A DNA stretch of 64,000 nt. Origin: Prorocentrum cordatum (taxonomy: Eukaryota; Sar; Dinophyceae; Prorocentrales; Prorocentraceae). Positions 20,290-30,276 of this stretch are shown here, one piece after another. The notes below the pieces were generated by a model that had not been told where the DNA came from, made no database searches, and worked only from the letters and a program-made list of their open reading frames with translations. Location of the stretch: assembly GCA_963575745.1 (NCBI GenBank), contig CAUYUJ010019872.1, forward strand, positions 1-64,000. The letters run 5' to 3'. The translations under genes and the position numbers were made by a program. Position 1 is the stretch's first letter; each line of letters begins with the position of its first letter.

Positions 20290-21633
20290 ATGGCGACCAG
20301 AGAGGTTGAGGGTGTCCTCTTTGGTTCCCCTCGCCCCTCCTCCTCCTCCTTCCCCTCCTCCTCCTCCTCCTCCTCCTCCTCCTCCTCCGGCCGTGCTGGC
20401 ACAGGCGAGATCCCTGTGCTTGCAAGCACGTATCTTCAGTGCGGCTCGTGCTTGCGGGCCACCATCTACGATCATCCCGACAGTTTTGGCTCCCTCCCAG
20501 TGCGGCGGCCGATGGCACCGCCGCCGCCCGACCTGCCCGATGTCCTGCGCGGCCCCAGGCGGCCGACTTGGGCCTGCGGGGCCTGCGGCATGGCCCCCTC
20601 CAACTGGGCCTGCCGTGCGCGCTGCGCCTGCGGGCGGGAGGCTCCGCTGCGCATCCGCAAGACGGCCGTGGAGCAGCACCAACGATGGGAGAAGGGGCAC
20701 GCTGCTGGCGGCGGAGGCCGCGGAGGCAAGGGCAAGAGCACGGGCCCCAATCAGCGGGGGGCCCCATCGTCGACTGCGCCGTCTGAGCTCGGCAAGCGGT
20801 TGGCGGAGATTGAGAAGCTCTTGCGAGGGCAGACGTCCCAGCCTGCTGACAAGGAGGGCGAGGCCAGCGCCAAGCCTCCACCTTGGCAGGCGAGCGCTGA
20901 CCCCAAGAAGGATAACACAATTGCGGACGATGACACCGACGAGGTTAAGAAGCGCAAGCTTGCAAACCAGCTGGCATGCTTCGAGGCCAGTCTCAAGTCG
21001 GTCCCTCACGGCTCGGACAACGACGAGCTCCGCTCGAGTATTCAGCGGAAGATTGAAGGAGTTCGTGACCAGCAGAAGGCTCTGCGCACCCCGGCCGTGG
21101 TGCACCGCAGGGCCACTTCTGATCTGCAGAAGGCTACGTCTGCAGTCACTAAGCTGGAAGCGGACATCATTGAGAAGCAGAAGCAGCTTGACGAGTTGCA
21201 AGAATCCCTCAAGAATAAGCGCGCCACGCTCGAGGCCAAGAAGATCGAGGTCAGTGTGCTGCGCGCCGAGGTCAGCCAGGCAGCGCAGCAGCTTGGCGGC
21301 AAGGCCACGGACAAGTCAGATTCCAACCCGCTCGATGTCAAGCCAGACGATGTCGACGATGAGGGGGTGCGCACGCTGCTTGGGTCTACCGCATGGGCCA
21401 AGCTCCGAGAGTACCTCGCGGGTAAGATGCCCGCCCCGAAGGACGCCTCCATGCCCCAGGCACCTGATGATGTTCCTGGTGACGCTGGCGGCGACGGCGG
21501 TGGCGATCTCAAGCGCTCCCTGGACGAGCTGGAGGAGTCTGAGAGAGAGCAGCTTTTCGAGGCGGCCAAGTCAGGTGCAGAGGCTTTCGCCAAAACGCTT
21601 GGCGACATGGCCAAGCGAAGGAAACGTTCCTAA
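20290..21633 (+). CDS. LINE ORF1: zinc-finger, coiled-coil nucleic-acid-binding protein
   Basis: 447 residues. The N-terminal ~35 residues include a Ser homopolymer from a TCC microsatellite (20338-20390). Residues ~55-125 hold Cys pairs: CGSC, then 'W-A-C-G-A-C-G' followed by N-W-x-C-x3-C-x-C-G, resembling a RanBP2-type finger and typical of the ORF1 position in dinoflagellate LINEs. Residues ~220-345 are highly charged with heptad-like Leu spacing, predicting a long coiled coil (for example KLEADIIEKQKQLDELQESL). The end is acidic and finishes in a basic tail (AKRRKRS). By analogy it would bind the element RNA and form multimers. The stop is 10 bp before the ORF2 ATG. An overlapping frame starting at 20306 is a shadow until it becomes ORF2. 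Confidence 0.75.
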   Translation: MATREVEGVLFGSPRPSSSSFPSSSSSSSSSSSGRAGTGEIPVLASTYLQCGSCLRATIYDHPDSFGSLPVRRPMAPPPPDLPDVLRGPRRPTWACGACGMAPSNWACRARCACGREAPLRIRKTAVEQHQRWEKGHAAGGGGRGGKGKSTGPNQRGAPSSTAPSELGKRLAEIEKLLRGQTSQPADKEGEASAKPPPWQASADPKKDNTIADDDTDEVKKRKLANQLACFEASLKSVPHGSDNDELRSSIQRKIEGVRDQQKALRTPAVVHRRATSDLQKATSAVTKLEADIIEKQKQLDELQESLKNKRATLEAKKIEVSVLRAEVSQAAQQLGGKATDKSDSNPLDVKPDDVDDEGVRTLLGSTAWAKLREYLAGKMPAPKDASMPQAPDDVPGDAGGDGGGDLKRSLDELEESEREQLFEAAKSGAEAFAKTLGDMAKRRKRS

Positions 21634-21643
21634 CCTTCCTCTC

Positions 21644-22540
21644 ATGTCAGGTCTGCGGCTCTGTGATGGAGCTGTTCGGCGACCTGCGCAGCCTAATGTT
21701 CAAGGCACATTCTTTATTGAAACCTTCAATGCTTCTGGAGGCCGTGACACGTTGAAGGCGCGTTTGACCAAGACGAAAGCTACGATACTGCTATGCCAGG
21801 AGGTAGGATACATTGAGGACAGCTTGGATGATCTTCACTCCTGTGCCCAGAACCGTCAATGGAAATGCTCTGCCATACCTGCCCGTCGTACGTCAGGTAC
21901 CGTTCCCTCAGGTGGAGTTGCAGTGTTCGTTCGTGACGCACTGGGCCTTCGGCATCTACCTCAAGGGCAGCTGGTGTGGGACCACCGACTCCAGCAGGTC
22001 ATCGTTGACATCAGCGGCTGGCCCCCCATCACGATCTTCAATGTGTATATGCAAGATTCCCTTGGGGCGGTTGGCATAAACGCTGAGATATTAGCTGCTG
22101 CAGGTCGTTTGCTCTCGACATGTTCTGGGCCCGCCATCATGGGTGGCGATTGGAACATGGCACCGACTGATCTGGAGCAGAGCCTTTTCCCGCAGCAGGT
22201 GGACATGGTGCTGGCCTTCCCTGCTCAGGCTACGTTCCGAGGAGGCATGGGCGCCAGCGCCATGAACTTTTTCTGCCTCAATGATGCTGTTGTCCGTGGT
22301 TATCGGGGAGTCAACGCGGTCATGACCTGGCACAAGAAGACTCATCGTCCTGTGCAGTTGCAGCTGATTGACAACGGGGTGGACGTGCAGCACTATGTGT
22401 ATTCTGTCTCCTCCAAGCTGCCTGCCGCCCCGCCGCCAGGGCCGCGCACGAGGCCTACCGACTGGACGCTACATCGAGCCCTTGCTGAGCGCACCGTTGA
22501 GCTGGCGGCTGACCCCAGCAGCGACGTGGCGGTGGTCTGA
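21644..22540 (+). CDS. LINE ORF2 part 1: endonuclease/exonuclease/phosphatase domain
   Basis: 298 codons from the ATG at 21644. The family motifs are visible in order: 'FNASG' (substrate-binding Asn), 'LCQEV' (catalytic Glu), 'GGVAVFVRD', 'FNVYMQDS', 'GGDWNMAPTDLE' (Asp and Asn of the GDxN box), and 'MTWHKK' near the end. In LINEs this domain nicks the target DNA to prime reverse transcription. A TGA at 22538 ends the frame, but the same frame continues straight into the reverse transcriptase, so this is one gene with a stop codon, most simply a TGG (Trp) to TGA change. Confidence 0.85.
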   Translation: MSGLRLCDGAVRRPAQPNVQGTFFIETFNASGGRDTLKARLTKTKATILLCQEVGYIEDSLDDLHSCAQNRQWKCSAIPARRTSGTVPSGGVAVFVRDALGLRHLPQGQLVWDHRLQQVIVDISGWPPITIFNVYMQDSLGAVGINAEILAAAGRLLSTCSGPAIMGGDWNMAPTDLEQSLFPQQVDMVLAFPAQATFRGGMGASAMNFFCLNDAVVRGYRGVNAVMTWHKKTHRPVQLQLIDNGVDVQHYVYSVSSKLPAAPPPGPRTRPTDWTLHRALAERTVELAADPSSDVAVV

Positions 22541-25500
22541 GCACTCCTCACACGAGTGCACGGGCGACTTGCTGTTTCCTTCGCCGAGTACATTGCGCAT
22601 AATGTAGGAGTGGAGCTTCGTGAGCCCAGTGCATATGCCAGAAATCTCGAGCCTAGATGGATCAATGTAACATACCCGACTAAGGATCCGAATGACATAC
22701 AGAGTATTGGTCAAGGCTGGCAGTGGTTGCAGAACATGGTCGCCACGATTCAGGCGCTATATATCAAAGATGATTCCATGGTCCAGTGTTCTGAGGAGAT
22801 CGCCCTGTTTGTGACTTCGCCGTACCCAGGCCAAGGCCTCAACGCTCGCCTAGACGCCACGGTCGCGCAGGCGAGAAACCTAATCAATGCTATCCCCATG
22901 GACATGGACCAGATTCAATCGTTCGTTGATGATATTGCTGATGATGTAACCCTGGCAGTTAAAGGTCATACCAAAGATTCCAATGCAGCATGGGCCGACT
23001 GGTGCAGTGCAGCATCCTGCGGCGGCGCCCGCCTTCTGCATCGCTTTACCAAGGTCAAGGCGATCCCGACGCCAGCTGTGGCAGCTGGTATTCAGCCAGG
23101 TGACCCTGTTATTATTGTTGCGCAGGAAGTGGAACTGTATCGTCGTCTATGGCATGCTTCCGACGTCGCTCTCCCACCCTGGGTACCAGACCGATCGATG
23201 TGCCCGCTCCTGGAGCCAGCCGGCCTGCGTCGTGCTGCCATGTCATTTCCAGCTGGGACGGTCACTAGCTACGATAACTTTCACCCGAGGCACTTCCTAC
23301 TCCTTGACGACGACGGCCTCCACACGCTGGCTCTGCTGCTCTCGGCGTCTGAAGCCATAGGCATGTTGCCCAAGCAGCTGTGCTGGATCCAGATGCCGAT
23401 GCTGGCAAAGCCGTCTGGAGGCAATCGTCTGATAATACTGTATGCTGCCATCTACCGTATGTGGCAGAGAGCACGCAAGCCCATGGTTGCGCACATGCAC
23501 GACGCCCTCGGCAGAAGATACTGGGGTGCCAGCCGAGGGAGATCGGCCACTGACTGTGCATGGTTGCAGGCGGCTCGATCAGAGAGCAACCAAGCCTCTC
23601 ACAAGTATGGAGTACTCATCACAGTGGACTGGGTCAAGTACTATGAGTCGATTCCGCTACTCGAGTTGCGACGCAAGTTTCAGCGCCACGGAGCTCCTCA
23701 TTGTTGGTTGAAGCTGGTCGTCAACATGTGGTCGTGCCCGCGGGTCATCCGACTTGGGCGACACCACGCCCTGACGGCCTTGGTGGCCACTCATGGGCTG
23801 CCTGCAGGCGACGGCTACAGCGACCTGGCGATCAAGGTCAATGCTGTCGACGCCTTTGACACGTTCGTTGAGCTGGCTCCATTTGTGGACTTCCAGAACT
23901 ACATTGACGATACTGGGCCCCATGTCGCCTCGAGTGATTACGTAATAGCTAAGTCAGCGGCAGTTGCGGGGATGAAGCAGTTCCAGGCGGCCAGTTTGAA
24001 GTTGAATGCGGAGCTGCACCCTGGGAAGCTGTCAATGGTCTCTACCTCGAAGGAGCTCGCTCGAGACGTGTGCACGGCTCTGCAGCTGCCACTATCTGTT
24101 TGCAAGGCGAGCGTTGCGTATCTTGGCATAGATGAATCTGCAGGCGCTCGACGGTATGCACAGCGAGCTCGGCTGAAACAAAAAGGCCGCATTGCTATTA
24201 TGAAAAAGCGAATTCGCAAGGTTCGAGCCCTCCGAAGGCGTTTCAAGGGACCCAAGGAGACCCCGTTCAAGAAGGTGTCCAAACACGGCGTTGCTCCTGC
24301 CTGCGGATTCGGGGCGGAGGTCTTGGGTCTCACGGCCTCGGAGTGGCTGAACCTTAGGAGAATGATGGCCCGCAGCGAGGGGCCTTCTCACGGGGGCGTT
24401 TCCCTCGCGGCTAAAGTCGCCCTTCTTGGTGATGGCAGTGCTCGCTATGCTATCGCTCCTGCTATACAATGGTGCCGAATGATGTGGACCGCTTCGCGGC
24501 GTCCCGATCTCTCGCTGGTCTCGCGCGCTGCGCTTTTGAAGCTTTGGGATTCGCGTCAGCATCTGGAGTGCCCAACTTGGAACAGATCCCAAGGGCCCAT
24601 CTCTAGAGCTGTTCTCAGTTTAAAGCGCGCTGGCTGGAGGGCTGAAGGCCCATGTTTCTGGATAGACCACAGTGGGCTCAGAGTAGACCTGTCTGCCACG
24701 CCCCCTGCTCTCTTGGCCGTGCAGCTGGAAGCTGGACTGCAGAGAGAGAGAGAGAGGGAATTTGTTTTTTCTCGAACGCTCGGTTTTCCCCCAGGGACTA
24801 GGGCCACCCTGGACTTGATTCGGGACGAAGTCGGACCCAAGGCCCGAAAACTCAGTCGGTTTCAAAAATACCTATTCAAGAGTTGCGGCTGCGGTGGACT
24901 GTGGACCAATGATCGTGCCATGCGTTCGGGGTACTTGTGTGACGGGTTGTGTGAGTGTGGAGAACGAGACACAGTCCACCATAGGTTGTATACCTGTCAG
25001 CTTGCGCGAGTTGTTGATGCGCGAGCGGCGTCTGAGGTGCCTGAATCATTCCTCAACGCGGCTCGCGAAGATCCCGACAACCCCATCTTCACTCGAGGGG
25101 TTCACGTTTATGAAGACAGCGCGTTGCCTTGCCCGTCGATGTCGTCTGAGGTTTATATGTATGACGGGCAAGGCAACGATCTAGACATGACTCCTGAGTC
25201 AATCGCTAGTCTCACCACCCAAGCCCCGTTGCGTCTTGCGTCAGACGGTTCGAGCACCAAGCCTTGGATCCGACCCTTGCAGCGCGCGGCCTGGGCGATC
25301 GCAGCATGTCCCGACGAGGGCGAAGACCCTGTGGCGATTGTCCAAGGCATAGTTCCAGGAGTCCTTCCGCAGACGCCTGCAATGGCTGAGCACTGCGGCA
25401 TTGCCATTTGCGGTCAGATTGCTACGCGACCCACTGTGCTGGGTGCGGATTGTCAGGCTGCCATTCGTGTCTGTCAGAAAAATATGAATGATCAGCTTGC

Positions 25501-26014
25501 CCTCTCCAGCCAGTTCGCTGGAGTGCGGGCCTTCGCGCACGAGCTCGAAGGCACCCAGCTGATTCACACTGTTCGGCATGTCAAGGCACATCGCGATGAC
25601 GCGGAGATTCAGGGCCTGGAGGGCGAAGAAAAGATCTTTGCGCTCGCGAATGCTGCCGCCGACCGATATGCAAAACAAGGCCTGAATTTGCACCCAGCAC
25701 CGATGCCAGATTTTGTCCAGGAGTTAAGCCTTGCTGGAGAGAGAGCACGGCATTTCATCAAGCTTGCGGCACAGGTGCTCCCATGTTTTGACAATGATGC
25801 ACGGTGGGCAAGGCCCCGCAGATTCGGTGCTGCTCGGTCTCGACGACAAGTGTCGTGGCACGACTGGCACAAAGGAGAGCTCGGACTTCAATGTCGGCAC
25901 TGTTTCAGAGTTGCCGCTCGAAGAATGGTGCGCTCTCGGTGTCGAGTCGTTTCTCGTCCAAGGAGCAGATCCTCTGTCTACGCTGCGGGGGTTGGTCCCA
26001 AGGGAGGGGTTTAA
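22541..26014 (+). CDS. LINE ORF2 part 2: reverse transcriptase and RNase H
   Basis: Continues the endonuclease frame after the TGA at 22538; the first in-frame initiator-like codon is the GTG at 22556. The reverse transcriptase motifs are 'KPSGGNRLIILYAAIYRMWQ', motif A 'LITVDWVKYYESI' (Asp codon 23627), motif B 'GLPAGDGYSDLA', and motif C 'YIDDT' (first catalytic Asp 23906). RNase H follows with 'LASDGSS' (Asp 25244), 'LGADCQAAIRVC' and 'HVKAHRDDAE'. Near 25890 'CRHC' begins a zinc-like region, after which this frame runs out of sense and ends at 26014, while the frame one step away carries the natural C-terminus. All catalytic residues named here are present. Confidence 0.85.
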   Translation, partial: ALLTRVHGRLAVSFAEYIAHNVGVELREPSAYARNLEPRWINVTYPTKDPNDIQSIGQGWQWLQNMVATIQALYIKDDSMVQCSEEIALFVTSPYPGQGLNARLDATVAQARNLINAIPMDMDQIQSFVDDIADDVTLAVKGHTKDSNAAWADWCSAASCGGARLLHRFTKVKAIPTPAVAAGIQPGDPVIIVAQEVELYRRLWHASDVALPPWVPDRSMCPLLEPAGLRRAAMSFPAGTVTSYDNFHPRHFLLLDDDGLHTLALLLSASEAIGMLPKQLCWIQMPMLAKPSGGNRLIILYAAIYRMWQRARKPMVAHMHDALGRRYWGASRGRSATDCAWLQAARSESNQASHKYGVLITVDWVKYYESIPLLELRRKFQRHGAPHCWLKLVVNMWSCPRVIRLGRHHALTALVATHGLPAGDGYSDLAIKVNAVDAFDTFVELAPFVDFQNYIDDTGPHVASSDYVIAKSAAVAGMKQFQAASLKLNAELHPGKLSMVSTSKELARDVCTALQLPLSVCKASVAYLGIDESAGARRYAQRARLKQKGRIAIMKKRIRKVRALRRRFKGPKETPFKKVSKHGVAPACGFGAEVLGLTASEWLNLRRMMARSEGPSHGGVSLAAKVALLGDGSARYAIAPAIQWCRMMWTASRRPDLSLVSRAALLKLWDSRQHLECPTWNRSQGPISRAVLSLKRAGWRAEGPCFWIDHSGLRVDLSATPPALLAVQLEAGLQREREREFVFSRTLGFPPGTRATLDLIRDEVGPKARKLSRFQKYLFKSCGCGGLWTNDRAMRSGYLCDGLCECGERDTVHHRLYTCQLARVVDARAASEVPESFLNAAREDPDNPIFTRGVHVYEDSALPCPSMSSEVYMYDGQGNDLDMTPESIASLTTQAPLRLASDGSSTKPWIRPLQRAAWAIAACPDEGEDPVAIVQGIVPGVLPQTPAMAEHCGIAICGQIATRPTVLGADCQAAIRVCQKNMNDQLALSSQFAGVRAFAHELEGTQLIHTVRHVKAHRDDAEIQGLEGEEKIFALANAAADRYAKQGLNLHPAPMPDFVQELSLAGERARHFIKLAAQVLPCFDNDARWARPRRFGAARSRRQVSWHDWHKGELGLQCRHCFRVAARRMVRSRCRVVSRPRSRSSVYAAGVGPKGGV

Positions 26015-26301
26015 AGCTTGGTCGTCAGTGTGAGGCTCCGTCACGGAAAGGTTTGGAGATTTTGGCGGACTTCAGGAAGGGTTATTGTCCCAACCCGAGA
26101 GTTAGGGCTGCCCTCGATCGTGCGGTACCGCTCGTGAGGCTTGGCCTTTCCGCCGCCCCTCCTGAGCCAGACGCTCCCACCGTGGTCCGAACCTCACACT
26201 CCAGTTCGCTGACGGCCCCCTCCTACGAGCAGCGTATGTCAGCCTTGTGTGAGAGGATTCGTCTCAGGGAACAGGCCGCAGCGGCCATGTCCCGATTCTA
26301 A
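25950..26301 (+). pseudogene. LINE ORF2 C-terminal zinc region in shifted frame
   Basis: In the frame offset from the main ORF2 frame, 'ILCLRCGGWSQGRGLKLGRQC' (a Cys-rich motif common at the C-terminus of dinoflagellate LINE ORF2) is followed by a linker and the charged tail 'RMSALCERIRLREQAAAAM', ending at 26301. The shift lies somewhere between about 25890 and 25970. So ORF2 probably ended at 26301 before a 1-nt indel. Confidence 0.6.
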
Positions 26302-26400
26302 GGTTTTTCGCTTTCCTGGGGTTCGATCCACCCCCCAAGTTTTTGGAATTCTGCCCTGCTTTATTCCTTTTTAGTGCCGTGCACTCCCCTTCGGGTCTGT

Positions 26401-26447
26401 TCTTCTTCTTCTTCCTCCTCCTCCTCCTCCTCCTCCTCCTCCTCCGC
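26401..26447. repeat. (CTT)n-(CTC)n microsatellite at LINE 3' end
   Basis: CTT triplets pass into CTC triplets about 100 bp after the ORF2 stop. Confidence 0.9.
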
Positions 26448-26454
26448 CCAATAG

Positions 26455-26700
26455 GCGAGGTCTGTCGTAACCAGCCCACCCTGGGAAAAGCGGCCGAAGT
26501 GTCGCAACCCTGGTTTTGCCGAGGCCGCCCTCCGCCTCGTCTTATTCCTCCACTGCCCCGTGGGATGTTTAGGCAGTCCCTGTCGTAACGGCGCGTTCCT
26601 GGGAAATGCGGCCGAATTGTCGCAACCCCGGTTGCGGGCCAGAATAGGAAGCTTCTGTCGTAACGGCGCGCTGGTGCAGGTCTTCAGTATGGTCGGAAGC
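26455..26700. repeat. ~80-bp minisatellite (GTCGTAAC ... TGTCGCAACCC)
   Basis: Three diverged tandem units, each with 'CTGTCGTAAC', 'CTGGGAAA-GCGGCCGAA', then 'TGTCGCAACCC-GGTT', at about 26462, 26580 and 26655. Confidence 0.65.
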
Positions 26701-27148
26701 TTCAGTGCATGGGGGCTTCGCGTAGGGCCCGCAGCAGCTCGCACGCGACGCGCCGGCGTCCCCCCACCTTCTCTCCTTCTCTCCTCCTCCTCTCCTCTTC
26801 CTCCTCCTTGCCCGAATCGTTCGCCCGAGTTTCGGCCACGTCCGCCGGACAGCTTTGGACAGCGATTTTCAACACGCATTTGGCGCGTCGTGGCCTCCTC
26901 GTTTGGAGTTGTCTGTGGGGCCACGAAGCGCAGTATGCATTCGCAGCGAAGGGCGGGTTCGCCCTTCCCCGATGTAAGCTACAGCAATGGTATATTTTTC
27001 TGTTCTTGTATTGTAATTAAGCTCTGTCACGCACCGTCCCGTATTGCGTGTAGCTCACGCTCAACGCATCCGAACGCCATCCTGGCCCATCCTAATTCGT
27101 AGTGCGGGCGCGATGCTGACAGCGCCTGTGGCTGGCGGGCGGCGGTGA
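26701..27148. other. Unassigned spacer
   Basis: No recognisable feature. A TCTCCTC patch lies at 26770-26810. Confidence 0.35.
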
Positions 27149-27943
27149 GTGTGCAGAATGCCTGGCTCAATGACGTCAGCCACGGTCGCTGAAGTTGGTG
27201 ACGAGCTCTGTAATTTTTTTGTGTCGGGAAAGGTGGGCACGGTTGGCGCTCTCCACGCCAAGTTTTACCTGCGGTCGAACGAGCCGCAAGTCCGCACCGC
27301 GCTGCTGCTGAGCCCCACGGCCTTCGCCTTAAACTCCGAGAGCGAGAAGTTGTCCAGGACGCAGGAGACGGTGCAGAAGGTGGGCGCCGGGACGACCGAG
27401 CCCGGTGTGATCTTCGACCAGCCCCTGGGGGTCTTCCTGAAATCTGGGCCGCCGTTGTGCTTGTCGGCGGCGAGCGCGGGGGGGAAGCGAGAAGGCCTTC
27501 CCGGAAGGCTGCGGGACTTCTCAGAAGGCCTCGTGCCTTCTGAACACTTTTCTGCGCCTCCGGGGAAGGAAAGGGAACTTCTCAAGAGGCCGGGGGACTT
27601 CCGAGCCTTCCGAGAAGGCCCGCCCCTTTCCCCCTGGCCCCCCTCGCTCGCCGCCGAACCTGAGCTCGCGGCTGCTGTCCGTGCCGTTCGACGCCCGGGC
27701 GTCCGAGCTCGGGCCCCGTCTGGCCACCGGGAAGACGGCCACGGACAGTGCGGAAGGGCATCGTGGAGGGGCTCAGCGAGACCGGGTCGAGGCTGGCAGT
27801 CGCACGAGCATTTGGAACGATTGGTGTGCGCCTCCGACCTGCGGAACCCCAGTCTCTGGCGGACCAATGAGGGGCAACGATGGGGGGGGGGCTGGCGTTG
27901 GGGGGGTGGCATCGACCTGAAATCGGCGGTACATCGCCGATAG
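27149..27943 (+). CDS. Hypothetical ORF, weak call
   Basis: 264 codons, running from a normal-looking start region (MTSATVAEVGDELCNFF...) through 'GTVGALHAKFYLRSNEPQVR', then increasingly repetitive sequence built on a CTTCCGAGAAGGCC-type unit (27490-27640). I recognise no family. The first ~100 residues have balanced composition and could be real, for instance a fragment of an upstream exon or of a transposon protein. The second half is probably not coding. Confidence 0.2.
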   Translation: MCRMPGSMTSATVAEVGDELCNFFVSGKVGTVGALHAKFYLRSNEPQVRTALLLSPTAFALNSESEKLSRTQETVQKVGAGTTEPGVIFDQPLGVFLKSGPPLCLSAASAGGKREGLPGRLRDFSEGLVPSEHFSAPPGKERELLKRPGDFRAFREGPPLSPWPPSLAAEPELAAAVRAVRRPGVRARAPSGHREDGHGQCGRASWRGSARPGRGWQSHEHLERLVCASDLRNPSLWRTNEGQRWGGGWRWGGGIDLKSAVHRR

Positions 27944-28269
27944 GTCGGCGGTAGGTCCCCGATAGTGAATCCGCACCTTGGCTGTGCAGGTTGGGGCTAT
28001 CGGGCTCCTATCGGCGATCAGTGGGCGATTGGGGGTCGATGCGTCCCCCCCTTGTGCCTATCCCCCCCTTATCGTTGCCCCCGAACCAGCGGAGACCAGA
28101 GGAGGCCCGGCAGAGGATAACTACACGGGGTTGCCTGCCGACGCGATGCTCCATCGCAGCGGCAGGCCCACGGACCCTGCGGCGCCCGAGCCCTGCGGAC
28201 CCTCGGAGGCCAGAGGGGGGCACAGCGACGAGGCCTCAGACCCTGCGGCGCCGGCCGGCCCCCAGGCCG

Positions 28270-28270
<1 letters not shown>
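27944..28270. other. Unassigned spacer with short GGTCGGCGGTAGG repeats
   Basis: Around 27920-28020 there are CGGCGGTA / CGATAGG strings in loose repetition. No gene is seen. Confidence 0.35.
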
Positions 28271-28271
<1 letters not shown>

Positions 28272-28311
<40 letters not shown>

Positions 28312-28580
28312 GAGAGAGAGAGGAGGTGCGTGCGCGAGTGTAGTGCAGGCTGCAGGCTGCGGCTTGCACCGCCGAGCTTTGGGTTCCAGCAGAAGCCGCC
28401 AGCAAAATTCGGCAAATGCGGAGGAGGAGGAGGAGGAGGAAGAGGAGGAGGAGGAGGAGGAGGAGGAGGAGGAGGAGGAGGAGGAGGAGGAGGAGGGGGA
28501 GGGGGAGGGGGAGGGGGGGCGGAGGGAGGGGCGGAGTTGGATGATGATGCTGATGCTGATGCTGATGACGATGACGATGG
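28272..28580. repeat. (GA)n, (GGA)n and (GAT)n microsatellites
   Basis: GA dinucleotides 28274-28325, GGA triplets 28418-28520 and a short GAT run 28538-28580, lying immediately upstream of the DIRS-like element. Confidence 0.95.
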
Positions 28581-28581
28581 G

Positions 28582-28680
28582 GAGTTCTTGAACAGTAATC
28601 GCAGAGAAAGAAAAGGCCGCGCCGTGCTTGCTTCGCCACCGCTTCGGCCAAAGCCTTTTTCATACGCGGTCGCGTGCTCC
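28582..28680 (+). repeat. Left copy of direct repeat bracketing the DIRS-like element
   Basis: Shares 'GATGGGGAGTT', 'TTGAACAGTA', 'GTCGCAGAG' or 'ATCGCAGAG', then 'TCGCCACCGCTTCGGCC' with 34703-34800, in the same orientation. Confidence 0.65.
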
Positions 28681-30276
28681 AGGCCCGCCCACGGCCTGGA
28701 TGCGCCAGGCGGCCCGCGGCGCAGCGCTCCTGGTGTTCAACGTGGGCTCGGCGTGGCTCGGGCAGTGGGGGGCCAGCCGGGGCCCCCCCAGCCCTTCCGC
28801 TGCCGGGGCGCCGCCGGCCTGGGCGCCGGCACCCGCTCCGGCAGCGCGGAGCCGCCCGGCGGCCGCGCGTCGACCCCCGCGCTGGCTGGCCAGCTGTGCG
28901 CGGAGATGGAGAGGTGCCTGCCCTGGGGGGTCGCGGCACCGTTGGTGGAGTGCCGAGACCCTTGCCCGGCGTGCCGTGAGCCGGCCAAGGCGGAGTTCCC
29001 CTGGGGCTTCAAGGTCTCCCTGGCCAGCCTAGGACCCTCTTGCTGTGGGAGCTTGCCACCAGGCTGTGGGCCGCCTCACGCGGCCAGGCGGGCCGCGGCT
29101 GCGGTCGGAAGTGTCGTGGTTGGTGTCTCTGGGATCGAGGGGCTCCACGCAGCTGTGGTCTCGCCAGACCACGACCTAGCCAGCGAGTGGTTCAGCAAGG
29201 GCAGCGATGAGATTCGGCACTGGTGCCGCGCCGGGCCGGGGCGCGTGTTCATCCGCGAGGACGGGGTCATCACTCCAGCAGCCGGGGGAGCAGGGCACAG
29301 GGTGTGTGACTTCGCCGCGCCTCTCACGGCTGCGGAGCTACAGGCCTTTTCGCAGCAGGCCCGGGTGCTCCTTGCTGGCCATGATGCTGCTGTCGCTGTC
29401 GCTGCGGCGAGTCCTGCATCTGGTGCTGGTGGAGCGCTGGTCGGTGCAGGAGGCGCTGGGGGTGCAGCAGCGCCCGTGGGCGGCGGCGGACGCGGGCTCG
29501 CCGTGGCAGGAGGTCCAGCCGGTGGCCTCGCGGCGTCGCTCGGAGGAGATGGAGGTGCAGCCGCCGGCGTTCGGGCAGAAGGGGGAGTTGGGGTCGGAGT
29601 TCTCGGCGCAGGGGCCGCCCCCGCCGTTCTGGGCGGGCCCGCCGGCGCCGCGCCGGCCACGGCCCCAGCCGGAAGCAGTCTGGTCGCCGCGCCCGCGGCC
29701 GCAGCGGGAGGCGTCGCCGCAGCTGGCGCCGCCGCCGCGCCCGCAGCCACCACCGCGGACGGCGCCGTTGGGCTCGCTGCGGCGCTGGCTGGTGCAGGTG
29801 CGGGGCCGATGGCCGTCGCAGCCGACAGCGCAGGTGATGGCGTCGCCGGCTCGGGTGACTGGCGGGCATTCTCAGCGCAGTACGACGTCAACAGGAAGCG
29901 GCAGTGCGCCTTCGCCTCCAAGGTCGCTCTGTTTCGGGCTTTCGACTGGAGCGACTGAGTGGCGCCAGGACCGAAGGTAGCTCATTGGGTGGCGAATTTC
30001 AGGCCAGAGAATGGAGGGGGCGCGCTCGGGCAACATGGCCCGCGGAGGTCGGTCATTCGCTTGGGCCTGGATGACATCGGGCATCAGGGCGAGGAGTACT
30101 ACTCCACAGGGATGGCGATGAGGAGAGGGCCCAGGGCGGCCCTGGCTGTCTCAACTCGGACCGGCGAGCAGATCGCGAGAGAGAACGCCGTCAAGGAGAG
30201 ACGCGAAGCACGCGAGGAGAGACAGCTTGCCAAGCTCAAGGGAACCAAGGGGCCGGTTTGGGCGGAGGGCGGCTGA
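28600..30276 (+). pseudogene. DIRS-like gag/ORF1-type protein
   Basis: An open frame runs to a TGA at 29956-29958 and then continues in the same frame to 30276, so one stop splits it. Visible parts are a Cys-containing segment (CRDPCPACREPAK; CCGSLPPGCG), a charged region 'SPDHDLASEWFSKGSDEIRHW', a long Gly/Ala/Val low-complexity stretch (~29370-29800), 'WRAFSAQYDVNRKR', and after the stop a conserved-looking 'IRLGLDDIGHQGEEYY' with a basic Arg/Glu/Lys-rich end. The position before the reverse transcriptase suggests a gag-like structural protein. I recognise no catalytic motif. The start is not determinable because the upstream microsatellite keeps the frame open. Confidence 0.45.

Larger units (their letters stand above)
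20290..26450 (+). mobile_element. LINE-type (non-LTR) retrotransposon, nearly full length
   Basis: ORF1 (20290-21633) and ORF2 (21644-26301) are separated by 10 bp, in the order nucleic-acid-binding protein, endonuclease, reverse transcriptase, RNase H, C-terminal zinc region. This order is that of non-LTR retrotransposons with an apurinic-type endonuclease. The 3' end is probably near the CTT/CTC microsatellite at 26401-26447, since many LINEs end in a simple repeat. Only one in-frame stop and one late frameshift interrupt ORF2, so the insertion is recent compared with its neighbours. Confidence 0.85.

Noticed and set aside
20306-21640. Frame overlapping LINE ORF1 in its second phase
   Set aside because: Arg/Ser-rich shadow of ORF1; it becomes real coding sequence only from 21644, as ORF2.
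26316-26340. tRNA-like B box (GGTTCGATCC) after the LINE
   Set aside because: No cloverleaf can be drawn around it and no A box is seen at the right distance.
29076-29921. Minus-strand Ala/Pro-rich ORF over the gag-like region
   Set aside because: Shadow of the Gly/Ala low-complexity segment of the + strand frame.
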